From the NCBI GenBank assembly GCA_039026555.1, contig JBCCMB010000017.1, positions 1 through 33,622 on the forward strand: a stretch of 33,622 nucleotides of DNA, in the 5' to 3' direction. The translations under genes and the position numbers were made by a program. The notes beneath the pieces are model-generated. The model was given only the letters and a program-made list of their open reading frames with translations. It made no database searches and was not told the origin of the DNA. Below, one piece after another: positions 17,401 to 25,655 of the stretch. The DNA comes from JBCCMB01 sp039026555. Its GTDB lineage: Bacteria; Pseudomonadota; Alphaproteobacteria; Caulobacterales; Hyphomonadaceae. Each line of letters begins with the position of its first letter. Within the stretch, counting starts at the first letter, position 1.

Positions 17401-17502
17401 CGCTAACGCCTCGACAAAAGGCGCGGAGGGCGGAATTGAAAAAATACGCGGGGCCGGCGCGTCAAACACGGCTTTTGGCGCGCGCGAGGATTTCTGCGTC
17501 AT
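14454..17502 (-). pseudogene. addB: Double-strand break repair protein AddB, interrupted by a one-base frameshift
   Basis: Two frames together make one AddB. The first (17502 down to 16108, 464 residues) covers the N-terminal part beginning near RIFSIPPSAPFVEAL and reaching VLKHELTRLG. The second (to 14454) carries on from ADVLASDVAELELAALRGPRRW through the C-terminal nuclease (GKADRIEE, AIIDFKTGAPKTKKQ). The total span is 3049 bases, one more than a multiple of three. Removing one C from the run of five at 16134-16138 (plus strand) joins the frames smoothly into a protein of about 1015 residues, the normal AddB size. This could be an assembly error or a genuine mutation. The gene overlaps murU by ATGA upstream and meets addA downstream. 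Confidence 0.85.
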
Positions 17503-18221
17503 GCGCTCGGTGCAGCGTTGGCCAGCAAGCGCGCTTCGGCGGCATCCCGCGCCGCCGGATCACCCACATGCATCCAGAAGGGCGACATCACCTGTCCAAA
17601 GAGCCGACCGGCTTTCAGGCTCTCATTCCAATACGCGTTCGCTGAAAACGGCGTGGCGGCGTAGCCCGCCAACACGCCCGGGTTCAACACATAGGCGCCA
17701 GCATAGACATAAGGCGCACGAGTGCGCTCGCCGCGCCGCGTTAGACGGCCGTCGGTTTCCAGATAAAAATCGCCCGGCCCGTGAAAGCCCAAAGTCTCTT
17801 TCATATCCGCTAACAAAAGCAGGGAATCCATCGTTTCAGGATCGAACGCCTCGACCAATGTTTGAAACGTCGTGTCGTCGGCCGTTTCCCAGCATGCATC
17901 AGTGTTTAAAATCAGAACCGGCTCGTCTTGGAAATGAACTGACGCTTTGACGACGCCGCCGCCGGTTTCCAGCAATTCGGCGCGCTCATCAGAAATAAGG
18001 ATCTCGATATCGTCGCGGGCGGCGAGATGGCTTTCCAGCTTATCTGCAAAATAATGAACATTGACGATCGCACGCTCGACGCCTGCCGCGACCAATTTAT
18101 CCAATGCATGATCTATGAGGCTGCGGCCGGCCAGTTCGATCATAGGCTTGGGCCGATCATCGGTGAGGGGCCGCATCCGCGTGCCAAGGCCGGCGGCGAG
18201 CAACATCGCTGTTGATATCAT
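17499..18221 (-). CDS. murU: N-acetylmuramate-1-phosphate uridylyltransferase
   Basis: A 240-residue nucleotidyltransferase. The N-terminus MLLAAGLGTRMRPLTDDRPKPM holds the G-x-G-T-R...KP nucleotide-binding signature, and ILNTDACW supplies the metal-binding Asp. It is read as MurU because the gene directly upstream is amgK; together they turn recycled MurNAc into UDP-MurNAc, bypassing de novo MurA and MurB. Without that neighbour a sugar-1-phosphate nucleotidyltransferase of other specificity would be equally likely. Both junctions are four-base ATGA overlaps, with amgK before and addB after. Confidence 0.88.
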   Translation of the reverse strand: MISTAMLLAAGLGTRMRPLTDDRPKPMIELAGRSLIDHALDKLVAAGVERAIVNVHYFADKLESHLAARDDIEILISDERAELLETGGGVVKASVHFQDEPVLILNTDACWETADDTTFQTLVEAFDPETMDSLLLLADMKETLGFHGPGDFYLETDGRLTRRGERTRAPYVYAGAYVLNPGVLAGYAATPFSANAYWNESLKAGRLFGQVMSPFWMHVGDPAARDAAEARLLANAAPSA

Positions 18222-19312
18222 GCGCGCATCCTCAATCCGGGCGTGACCTCGTCGACAAACGCGCGCATTTCAGCCACCGCGGGATGCGTCAAATTCTCCG
18301 AGAGAAGTTGAAGTTGCCGGGGCAGGAAATCGCGATAGCGCGGCTTGCCGTCTCTTGCGATCAGTCGGCTGAAAATGCCGGCGACCCGCAAAGCGTTCAG
18401 CAATCCGAGCACCGCCAGGCGCTCATCAAAGACTGCGCGTTCACCGCCGACAGCGTCGAGATAGGCGCGCACCGCCGCTTCATGCGCGTCCACGCTAACC
18501 TCCCGCCGCGCGTCTTGCAGCAGCATGGCGAAATCCCATTCCGGCCAACCATTGACCGCGTCTTGGAAGTCTAGCAATCCCACGCGCGCCGGGCCGTTTC
18601 GGCGCGGCAGCCAGATCAAATTCTCCGCATGGTAATCGCGCAAGATGAAGGCCCGCGGATAGTCTAACGCCAGCGCGATCAGCGCATCGCGCGCGCGTTC
18701 CCACTTGACCCAGTCCGCATCCGATAGCGCACCGTCCACCAAATGCGGCGCCCAATTGGGAAACAAATCGGCGTTCACGGCGAGCGCCAGCCGATCGTAA
18801 TCCAGGATCGGCCAGGCTTCATCGCCGTCGCCGAGCACATCGGGCGTGGGCGCCTGATGCACCACTGCAAGCGTTTCTGCGGCTGCGCGATAAAGCGATA
18901 CTTCGTCTTCACCCTCGCGAATAATCGGCGCGAAAATGGCGTCGCCCATATCTTCGACGATCGCAAAGCCGCCTTCCATATCCATGGCGGGTACAGCCGG
19001 AGCGGATAAGCCAAGTCCGCGCAAATGCCGGGAGATCGCCGCAAACGCCTCCACGCGGCAGGACGCCAAACGCGATTGCGCATTCCAGCCGAGCGCGTTG
19101 CGCGTGGCTTCGTCGGCGTCGGGCGGACAGGGCGGACTTTCCTCGGATTTGGGCGCGTCCATTAACAAAACGGACGTTCCATACAAGTTCAGGCGCTCAT
19201 ACCGTCGCGTCGACGCGTCTTGCGAGAGCGGCGAACGCAGTGCATCGCCCCAGCCCACGCCGGCCAGAAAATCTCGTCTTTCTTGTTCGCGCTGATCAGG
19301 GTCGAAGGGCAT
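18218..19312 (-). CDS. amgK: Anomeric MurNAc/GlcNAc kinase
   Basis: A protein of about 364 residues of the aminoglycoside-phosphotransferase fold. The catalytic loop is FILRDYHAENLIWLP (Asp with Asn five residues on) and the metal-binding segment is LLDFQDAVNGWPEWDFAMLL. The N-terminus GVGWGDALRSPLSQDASTRRYERL is typical of AmgK. It phosphorylates MurNAc at C1 for the adjacent MurU. I use the ATG at 19312; an ATG at 19336 would add eight residues. Either start lies inside the end of tsaE, so translation is probably coupled. Confidence 0.88.
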   Translation of the reverse strand: MPFDPDQREQERRDFLAGVGWGDALRSPLSQDASTRRYERLNLYGTSVLLMDAPKSEESPPCPPDADEATRNALGWNAQSRLASCRVEAFAAISRHLRGLGLSAPAVPAMDMEGGFAIVEDMGDAIFAPIIREGEDEVSLYRAAAETLAVVHQAPTPDVLGDGDEAWPILDYDRLALAVNADLFPNWAPHLVDGALSDADWVKWERARDALIALALDYPRAFILRDYHAENLIWLPRRNGPARVGLLDFQDAVNGWPEWDFAMLLQDARREVSVDAHEAAVRAYLDAVGGERAVFDERLAVLGLLNALRVAGIFSRLIARDGKPRYRDFLPRQLQLLSENLTHPAVAEMRAFVDEVTPGLRMRA

Positions 19313-19754
19313 CGATACGGGTGGTCCAATTTCCATGAAAGCTCAGAATCGCTTTACGGCCATGCTCGGCAAAGTCGAGGCGGACGTCCAGCCGCGACGG
19401 GGGTAGATTATCACCCAAACGCTCCGGCCATTCGACAAGCGCCAGGCCGTCCGCGCTTTCGTCAAAGCCGAGTTCCTCCACCTCACGATAATCTGTCAGG
19501 CGATAAAGATCGAAATGCCATATCGGAGGTTCGTACTCATAGGTCTGGACCAAGGTGAAAGTAGGGCTCGGCACATCGATATCTGCGCGCGCCAAGGTTT
19601 GGATCAGCGCTCGCGCCAAGGTCGACTTTCCAGCGCCCAAATCGCCATAAAGCAAAATCACATCGCCCGCACGGACGAGTTTGGCCAATGCGCGCCCCAA
19701 TTCCTCCGTCGCCGCTGCGTTAGCCAACACTAAAGAAAGCTTGGAGTTTTCCAT
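19296..19754 (-). CDS. tsaE: tRNA threonylcarbamoyladenosine biosynthesis ATPase TsaE
   Basis: A 152-residue P-loop protein with Walker A LLYGDLGAGKST, then VPSPTFTLVQTYE and HFDLYRL, and a late LALVEWPERL. These are the standard TsaE features. It supports TsaD/TsaB in making t6A on ANN-decoding tRNAs. I use the ATG at 19754 (MENSKLSLVLANAAATEELG); an upstream in-frame start adds 27 unconserved residues. It leads the operon with amgK, murU, addB and addA. The 127-base gap to the divergent reductase gene holds a TTAAG/CTTAA dyad at about 19783-19796. Confidence 0.93.
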   Translation of the reverse strand: MENSKLSLVLANAAATEELGRALAKLVRAGDVILLYGDLGAGKSTLARALIQTLARADIDVPSPTFTLVQTYEYEPPIWHFDLYRLTDYREVEELGFDESADGLALVEWPERLGDNLPPSRLDVRLDFAEHGRKAILSFHGNWTTRIDALRP

Positions 19755-19881
19755 AGCCAGCTGTTTGACCGCAGTGTAAAGCTTAAGCAATCTTAAAAAG
19801 ATGACGCTTGCGTCATGTTTGCTCCGTCGAGCCAAACAAGAGGCAAACTCGTCGTTTGACGTGAGGCTGAAGAGGCGCGCA

Positions 19882-21138
19882 ATGTCGTTACAAGATATAA
19901 AAACCGTGGCGATCCTCGGCGCAGGGCAAGCGGGCGGACAAGCAGCTGTCTCCCTTCGCCAATATGGATTTGAGGGGCGTATTGTCTTGGTCGGCGACGA
20001 GGCTGCGCCGCCCTACCAAAGGCCGCCCTTGTCGAAAGCCTATATGAAGGGCGAATTGCCGGAAGAGCGTCTCTATCTTCGCCCGCTGGATTATTACGAA
20101 TCTCAGTCGATCGAAATGAAACTCGACATAGAGGCGAAAGCTATCGATCGGTCCGCGCGCAAGATAGCCCTTAGCGACGGAACGAGCCTCGATTACGACG
20201 CTCTGATTGTCGCCTTGGGGTCCCGCCCGCGCAAACTGCCCAGCCCCGGCGCCGATCTGCCTCAAGTGTTTGATCTACGTACGCTGAGCGATGTTGATAA
20301 GATCAAACCTTTAATGACCGAAGGCGCCAAACTCGTCGTCGTCGGCGCGGGGTATATCGGGCTGGAAGCCGCCGCCGTTGCGCGGACGCTGGGGCTTGAA
20401 GTGACTGTACTTGAAGCGGCGCCTCGCGTTTTGGCGCGCGTAACCGGCGAAGACATCTCCAATTTCTATCAAGACGCTCATCGAGGAGAAGGGGTCGATA
20501 TCCGATTGAATGCAAAGCTCGAAAGCTTTGAAGGCGACGACAAGCTGACGGGCGTCAAACTTGCGGGCGGCGAGGTTCTGGCCGCCGATATTGCGCTCGT
20601 TGGCGTCGGCATTGTTCCGAATGAGGAGATCGCAGCGGACGCTGGCCTGGCGTGTGACAATGGGATTATTGTCGACCGCGACGCGCGTACGAACGACCCG
20701 CGCGTTTTCGCCGCCGGCGATTGCGCCCGTCGTCCGTTAGTGCATTACGGCCGGGACATGCGGCTAGAGAGCGTCCACAACGCCATTGAGCAAGGCAAGC
20801 TCGCCGCCGCGGCGATTTGCGGCAAGGACCGGCCCGCCGAGGAAGCGCCCTGGTTCTGGTCCGACCAATATGATTTGAAGCTGCAGACAGTCGGCTTGAT
20901 GCAGGGCGCGGACGAAACCGTCATTCGCGGCGACCCAGCAACACGCAAATTCGCCGTTTTCTATTTGAAGGACGGCCGACTTATCGCGGTAGACGCCGTC
21001 AATTCGCCGCCGGAATTCTTAGGCAGCAAGAAGCTTGTCGCACGCAACGTCAGCCTTGCACCGGAAGAATTGCGCGATACGTCAATATCCATAAAAGAGA
21101 TTGCAACCAAGGCGCTCGCTGACGCGCCGACCGCATAA
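19882..21138 (+). CDS. FAD-dependent ferredoxin reductase
   Basis: A 418-residue pyridine nucleotide-disulfide oxidoreductase of the rhodocoxin/putidaredoxin reductase type. The FAD-binding GAGQAGGQAA (13-22), the NAD(P)-binding GAGYIGLEAAAVARTLG (155-171) and FAAGDCARRP are clear, followed by the reductase C-domain (about 325-410). It should pass electrons from NADH to the ferredoxin encoded 42 bases downstream. I start at the ATG at 19882 because AGAGG precedes it; an earlier in-frame ATG adds 27 residues with no family likeness. No P450 or oxygenase gene is nearby, so the end use is unknown. Confidence 0.92.
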   Translation: MSLQDIKTVAILGAGQAGGQAAVSLRQYGFEGRIVLVGDEAAPPYQRPPLSKAYMKGELPEERLYLRPLDYYESQSIEMKLDIEAKAIDRSARKIALSDGTSLDYDALIVALGSRPRKLPSPGADLPQVFDLRTLSDVDKIKPLMTEGAKLVVVGAGYIGLEAAAVARTLGLEVTVLEAAPRVLARVTGEDISNFYQDAHRGEGVDIRLNAKLESFEGDDKLTGVKLAGGEVLAADIALVGVGIVPNEEIAADAGLACDNGIIVDRDARTNDPRVFAAGDCARRPLVHYGRDMRLESVHNAIEQGKLAAAAICGKDRPAEEAPWFWSDQYDLKLQTVGLMQGADETVIRGDPATRKFAVFYLKDGRLIAVDAVNSPPEFLGSKKLVARNVSLAPEELRDTSISIKEIATKALADAPTA

Positions 21139-21179
21139 AACTGCGCTTGCGATAGACAAATGAGGAGTACATCGCGTCT

Positions 21180-21500
21180 ATGACCAAGATTACCTTTATA
21201 GAGCATGACGGATCCGAACACGCTGTAGACGCAGACAACGGCCTCACAGTCATGGAAGTCGCGATCAAGAACAATATTCCGGGGATTGACGCGGATTGCG
21301 GCGGCGCATGCGCTTGCGCGACCTGTCACGTCTATGTTGACGCCGAATGGCTCGAAAAAACCGGCGAATCGGAAGCAATGGAACAATCCATGCTCGATTT
21401 CGCTGAGAATGTTGAATCCAACTCCCGCCTATCTTGCCAAATCACCATGTCGGACGAGTTGGACGGCTTGGTCGTCCGGACGCCGGAAAGCCAGCACTAG
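21180..21500 (+). CDS. Adrenodoxin-type 2Fe-2S ferredoxin
   Basis: A 106-residue ferredoxin. The cluster ligands Cys40, Cys46 and Cys49 (C-x5-C-x2-C in DCGGACACATC) and Cys86 follow the adrenodoxin/putidaredoxin pattern, with the conserved HVYVD and RLSCQI segments. AGGAG lies about 12 bases before the ATG. It is the natural partner of the preceding reductase. It could feed a P450, serve Fe-S assembly, or donate to the sulfite reductase that lacks a CysJ in this window; none of these is shown by context. It converges on the glycosyltransferase gene 21 bases away. Confidence 0.93.
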   Translation: MTKITFIEHDGSEHAVDADNGLTVMEVAIKNNIPGIDADCGGACACATCHVYVDAEWLEKTGESEAMEQSMLDFAENVESNSRLSCQITMSDELDGLVVRTPESQH

Positions 21501-21521
21501 ATTTCAAAACACGGTAGGGCG

Positions 21522-22787
21522 CTAGGCGGCCGGGGTTTGCGGATTAACGGCCGCGACGTCTCCAGGCGCGCGCCCTAAGCGCGCGAACACGCGCTCATAC
21601 GCTGCAAGCAAGGGCGCGATTGACTCTTTCCAAGATAGGTCGTCCTCCACGCGTTTTCGGCCGAACGCCCCCATGGCGGCGCGTTTAGTCGGATCGTCCA
21701 GCAGATCTTCAATCTTGTCCGCGAAATCGACGATATCGTCCGGTTTGGCGTAAAGGGATGCGCTTTGGGCGGAATAGCGGCTCTCTTTCAAGTCGAACTG
21801 CACCATCGCGCGGCCCGCGGCCATGTATTCCATCGTCTTATTCATCGTCGACTGATCATTCATCGCATTGAAGCGATCCGGATTCACGCAGACATCCGCG
21901 GTGTACAGCACATCTAAGAGAAGGTCGTCCGGCGCCCGGCCGGTAAATTCGATGTGCTCCGTCAAGCCTTTCTCGGCGGCGTAGGCCTTCACCGCCTCCA
22001 ATTCAGGGCCAGACCCGATAATGATGGAATGAATATCCTCGCGCCCTTTGGCGCGGACAAGATGCTCAACCGCGTCGATGTAAAGATCCAGTCCTTCTTG
22101 AAAGCCGATCACGCCGACATAGCCGACCAAATGCGTTTTTCCCCGTTTCAGTTTGGGCTTTGGCGGGCGCGGCTGAAATCGATCTAGGCGCGGGCCAGAC
22201 CGCACTATGAATACGTCTTCTGGAGATTTGCCGCCGCGCTCAACGGCGATTTTCCGATAGCTCTCATTCGTCGCGATCGACACGTCCGCGCATTTAAAAG
22301 AGCACCATTCCAGCACCTTCATGAGCCGATAAAGCAAACCGCGCTTTTGGAATTTCGCTTCGAACAATTCGGGACAGATATCGTGATGATCGAAGATATA
22401 ACGCTTGCCGAACAACTTAAACGGCAGCGCCACCGCCCAGATTGTGTCCGGCGGATTGCACCCTTGGATGACATCAAATCCGCGCGTGCGCCATACTTTC
22501 AGCGCCAACCGCATTTGATGGAAAAACGCCGCCCCATACTCTGCGACATATCCCAAAGCGCCGCGGGCTTCTAAGGGCAGATCATGGCGATAGACATAAA
22601 TGTCGTCGATGATCTCAAACTTGGCGTCATAGCCTTTGCCGGTGGGACAAATGACGCTGACTTGATAGCCATTGTCGCGCAGCGTCGTCGCTTCCGACCA
22701 AACGCGCCGATCAAATGGGACGGGTAGATTTTCAACGATAATAAGGACGCGGCGCGGGCGAGCCTTGTCACCAATTGACGCCGTCAT
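21522..22787 (-). CDS. Family 4 glycosyltransferase
   Basis: A 421-residue GT-B enzyme. The N-domain opens with RRVLIIVENLPVPFDRRVWSEATTL, and a mid-protein GYVGVIGFQEGLDLYIDAV starts the C-domain. The donor-binding region is CVNPDRFNAMNDQSTMNKTMEYMAAGRAMVQFDLKE with the late E-x7-E-like pattern of GT4. It probably transfers a nucleotide-activated sugar during surface polysaccharide assembly. The ATG at 22787 has GGAGG eight bases upstream and lies 20 bases inside the end of the dehydrogenase gene. It is the last gene of the sugar operon. Acceptor and donor are unknown. Confidence 0.88.
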   Translation of the reverse strand: MTASIGDKARPRRVLIIVENLPVPFDRRVWSEATTLRDNGYQVSVICPTGKGYDAKFEIIDDIYVYRHDLPLEARGALGYVAEYGAAFFHQMRLALKVWRTRGFDVIQGCNPPDTIWAVALPFKLFGKRYIFDHHDICPELFEAKFQKRGLLYRLMKVLEWCSFKCADVSIATNESYRKIAVERGGKSPEDVFIVRSGPRLDRFQPRPPKPKLKRGKTHLVGYVGVIGFQEGLDLYIDAVEHLVRAKGREDIHSIIIGSGPELEAVKAYAAEKGLTEHIEFTGRAPDDLLLDVLYTADVCVNPDRFNAMNDQSTMNKTMEYMAAGRAMVQFDLKESRYSAQSASLYAKPDDIVDFADKIEDLLDDPTKRAAMGAFGRKRVEDDLSWKESIAPLLAAYERVFARLGRAPGDVAAVNPQTPAA

Positions 22788-24087
22788 ACGCCGCCTCCGT
22801 CTCGGAAAGCTCGTCAATGCGCGCGAGATCGTAAATCGTCTGGCTTGGGTGCAGCCGTTTCGACAAACTGTGGAATTCCGGCGCGTTATTGCCGATTACA
22901 ACGATTTGTCCGTGCGTCAAAACATCGTCCAAATCGTCGCTGAGCAGCTGGAAAATGTGAGGGATCTTCTCGATCACGAATTCCCGGTTGGCGCCCATTA
23001 ACTTCGCCATGTGCACATTCTTGTCGTAGATGCGCACATCGTAACCCTTGCCGATCAGCTTCTCGACCAGCTCGATTTGCGGGCTCTCGCGCAGATCATC
23101 GGTCCCCGGCTTGAAACTGACGCCCAAAAAGGCGATGCGGCGCTTTCCGATCCGTTCGATATGCTCGAACGCACGGTCGATCTGACGCGTGTTCGACGGC
23201 AGGACCGAGTTCAATAGCGGCAGTTCCAGATCCAATTGCCGCCCTTTATAGGTCAGCGCGCGGACGTCCTTGGGCAAACAAGATCCACCAAAGGCGAAAC
23301 CAGGCTTCAAATAGGCGTTGGAAATGTTGAGCTTTCGGTCTTTGACGAAAATGTCCATGACGTCGTGGCTGTCGACGCCGACGGCTTTGGAGATATTGCC
23401 GATCTCATTGCCGAAGGCGACTTTGACCGCGTGCCATGCATTGTCGGCGTACTTCACCAATTCGCCGACCTTCATCGACGTCAACACCATTGGCGCGTCG
23501 AGATGCTCATACAAACGCGCAACGATCCTATGCGTCTCGGCGTCATCGGCGCCGATGACGGTTTTCGGCGGATTGTCATAATCATATACCGCCGTGCCTT
23601 CGCGTAGGAATTCCGGATTATTGGCGACGCCGAAATCCTCCCCGGCTTTCATGCCCGATGCAGCTTCTAAGGTCGGCACCACAAGCTCTCGCATGGTTCC
23701 CGGCAGGATGGTGGAGCGGACGACGATTGTGTGGCGGCGATTGGTCGACTTAACTTTAAGAGCTTCGCCGATTTGTTCGCAGACGCGTACGACGGCGCTG
23801 GTGTCTAAGCTGCCGTTTCGCCTGCTGGGCGTTCCCACGCAGATAAAAGATAGATCGGTTTCCGGCACCGCTTCCTCAGCGGAGCCAACCGCGCGCAAAT
23901 CGCCGCTCGACACGGCGCTTGAGATAATCTCACCGACACATCCTTCGATCATCGGCGCTTGGCCGGAATTGATTAGGTCGACCTTGGACGGCTGTGGATC
24001 CACGCCGATAACGGTGTGTCCGTCGCGCGCCAAGCAGGCGGCTGAGACGGCTCCCACATACCCTAATCCGTAGACTGCGATGTCCAT
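22768..24087 (-). CDS. GDP-mannose 6-dehydrogenase-type nucleotide-sugar dehydrogenase
   Basis: A 439-residue UDPG/GDP-mannose dehydrogenase. The N-terminus MDIAVYGLGYVGAVSAACLA and the catalytic FGGSCLPKDVRALTY are closer to AlgD-type GDP-mannose dehydrogenases than to UDP-glucose dehydrogenases (FGGSCFPKD). The active-site Cys lies within that motif. NNPEFLREGTAVYDYDNPPKTVIG is also conserved. It would make GDP-mannuronate by two-step NAD oxidation, although substrate cannot be proven from motifs. The ATG at 24087 fits the family start exactly; a longer frame adds 33 residues. A 115-base gap from the cytidylyltransferase gene could hold an extra promoter. Confidence 0.88.
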   Translation of the reverse strand: MDIAVYGLGYVGAVSAACLARDGHTVIGVDPQPSKVDLINSGQAPMIEGCVGEIISSAVSSGDLRAVGSAEEAVPETDLSFICVGTPSRRNGSLDTSAVVRVCEQIGEALKVKSTNRRHTIVVRSTILPGTMRELVVPTLEAASGMKAGEDFGVANNPEFLREGTAVYDYDNPPKTVIGADDAETHRIVARLYEHLDAPMVLTSMKVGELVKYADNAWHAVKVAFGNEIGNISKAVGVDSHDVMDIFVKDRKLNISNAYLKPGFAFGGSCLPKDVRALTYKGRQLDLELPLLNSVLPSNTRQIDRAFEHIERIGKRRIAFLGVSFKPGTDDLRESPQIELVEKLIGKGYDVRIYDKNVHMAKLMGANREFVIEKIPHIFQLLSDDLDDVLTHGQIVVIGNNAPEFHSLSKRLHPSQTIYDLARIDELSETEAAYDGVNW

Positions 24088-24202
24088 GTAAAATCTCTGC
24101 CGGTCCAGTGTGTCTTTGGTGAACACGGGATGCAGCTTCGGCGCCAAGATACGCCTCTCACGCGAAAACCGCGCGCGACCAGTCAATTTTCAGGGGTAGA
24201 GG

Positions 24203-24922
24203 CTAGGCCGCCGCCGCAGCGGATCGATCATTGCGGGCTTTGCGTTCCAGCCATGCCTCAGCGAGGTCGAAATCAAACTGCGTATCGATATCGAAAGCAC
24301 GCTCCGGAGGAACGATCACGCCGACCGTTCCATCTGGAAACAACGTGCCCTCCTCCAAATAGACCTTGGTGCGCGCCGCATAGACAGCGCCAGTTGGCGA
24401 ATAGAGACTTTTGCGGTCTTGCCGACGGGCGACGCTCGTATCGGCCATGAACGGGGTTAGCCACCCCTCATCATCGCGATGGTTCAGCCATTGCGGCGGC
24501 TTATCCACAGCGCACACCGTGATTGCGGCTTTCGCATTGTCCTCGACCACGGCGCGAATCGCAGCGTCCACATCGATTGGCGAGACCAAAGGCGAAGTCG
24601 GCTGCATCAACAAAGTAACGTCAAAGCGCCGCTTCTGCGAGGTGATCGCGTGTTGGAGCGCTTCGATCGAGGTTGCAAAATCAGACGCGAGCGCATCCGG
24701 ACGCCGGAACGGAACGCGCGCGCCGGCCTCTTTTGCGACCGCGGCGATCTCTTCATCGTCGGTGGAGACGATGACATCGTCGGCATAGTCGGACGCCAAC
24801 GCGGCTTGAATGGCCCAATTTATCAGCGGCTCGCCCGCCAGCGGCAGTAAATTCTTGCGCGGCAAGCCTTTGGAGCCGCCGCGCGCCAACAGAACAATTT
24901 GGATATTACAATCGTGCAGCAT
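24203..24922 (-). CDS. Acylneuraminate (nonulosonate) cytidylyltransferase
   Basis: A 239-residue CMP-sugar synthetase. The motif LLARGGSKGLPRKNLLPLAGEPL near the N-terminus is the R-x-GSK-x-x-P-x-KN signature, with STDDEEIA and LLMQPTSPL further on. It activates a nonulosonic acid such as pseudaminic, legionaminic or N-acetylneuraminic acid with CTP. Size resembles PseF/LegF, but motifs alone do not decide which acid. The synthase (NeuB/PseI/LegI) is not in this window. GAGGC precedes the start by a few bases, and the gene follows the acetyltransferase gene by nine bases. Proximity to flagellin-glycosylation genes favours pseudaminic or legionaminic acid. Confidence 0.88.
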   Translation of the reverse strand: MLHDCNIQIVLLARGGSKGLPRKNLLPLAGEPLINWAIQAALASDYADDVIVSTDDEEIAAVAKEAGARVPFRRPDALASDFATSIEALQHAITSQKRRFDVTLLMQPTSPLVSPIDVDAAIRAVVEDNAKAAITVCAVDKPPQWLNHRDDEGWLTPFMADTSVARRQDRKSLYSPTGAVYAARTKVYLEEGTLFPDGTVGVIVPPERAFDIDTQFDFDLAEAWLERKARNDRSAAAAA

Positions 24923-24931
24923 AAGCGCCTC

Positions 24932-25555
24932 TTACGCCGCTCTTAGCGAACGGGCGGGAACGCCGGCCACCCGGTGACCAGGCGCAACGTCTGCGACCAC
25001 GACCGATCCTGCGCCGACTACGGAATCCGGGCCTATAAATGCGCCCGGCCGCGCCACGGCGCGCGACCCGATCATGGCCCAACCACCGACGAAAACGTCT
25101 CCCGCGAGAACCGCGCCTGGGCCGACAAAAACGCCGACATCCAATTGACAATCATGCTCAATAATCGCGCCGGTGTTTATAACGGCATGGCGGCCGATTT
25201 TCGCGCCGGCGTTGATGACCGCGCCCGGCATGACGCAAACGCCGGGGTCTAAATGCGCGGCGGGGCTGACGACGGCGGACGGGTGAATAAGAGGTTCCGC
25301 CGCTGTCGCGTCGACGTCGACAAGCGCCGCTAGACGCCGACGCACGCCCATTTCGCCAACGCCCACAATGAATGTAGCATGGTCGGCATAGGCGAGGATC
25401 AGGCCTTCATCATCGCCGACCTTTATCGGTACGCCGCCCAGATCAACGTCCGCTTTGGCGAAGCACGCCAGCAAATCGACGCCGGCGGCGCGGGCGATAT
25501 CGATGAGGACTTTTGCATGCCCCCCAGCGCCAAGGATGACGATGTCTTGCGACAT
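24932..25555 (-). CDS. NeuD-like sugar O/N-acyltransferase
   Basis: A 207-residue protein with an N-terminal Rossmann-like domain starting DIVILGAGGHAKVLIDIARAAG and a C-terminal left-handed beta-helix of hexapeptide repeats (PSAVVSPAAHLDPGVCVMPGAVINAGAKIG onwards). This is the PglD/NeuD family, acetyl-CoA-dependent enzymes that acetylate sugars or nonulosonic acids. It is paired with the cytidylyltransferase gene, which supports a role on a sialic-acid-like sugar. The ATG at 25555 has GGAG about nine bases upstream. The TTG four codons earlier is an unlikely start. It is the first gene of the four-gene sugar operon. Confidence 0.88.
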   Translation of the reverse strand: MSQDIVILGAGGHAKVLIDIARAAGVDLLACFAKADVDLGGVPIKVGDDEGLILAYADHATFIVGVGEMGVRRRLAALVDVDATAAEPLIHPSAVVSPAAHLDPGVCVMPGAVINAGAKIGRHAVINTGAIIEHDCQLDVGVFVGPGAVLAGDVFVGGWAMIGSRAVARPGAFIGPDSVVGAGSVVVADVAPGHRVAGVPARSLRAA

Positions 25556-25570
25556 TAACGGCTCCAAAGC

Positions 25571-25586
25571 TCGCTAGAATTAGCGA
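25571..25586 (-). terminator. Hairpin between the MoxR gene and the sugar operon
   Basis: TCGCTA and TAGCGA form a perfect 6-bp stem with a GAAT loop, 15 bases before the NeuD-like start. A second small hairpin, TTAGG/CCTAA, lies at 25625-25638. Either could terminate the MoxR transcript or shape the leader of the sugar operon; neither has a clear T-run. Confidence 0.3.
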
Positions 25587-25613
25587 ATTGACGCCATAAG
25601 ACCTGCAAGAGCG

Positions 25614-25628
25614 TTAAGAAGCCGTTAG
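25614..25628 (-). promoter_or_regulatory. CtrA-like binding site upstream of the NeuD-like gene
   Basis: Read toward the sugar operon, the site is CTAA, seven bases, TTAAC: eight of nine positions of the Caulobacter-type CtrA box TTAA-N7-TTAAC. It lies about 60 bases before the NeuD-like ATG, in the 100-base gap after the MoxR gene. A single near-match can occur by chance, so this is a hypothesis. Confidence 0.35.
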
Positions 25629-25655
25629 GAAACCCTAAGGGAGGCGTGCGCCGCG

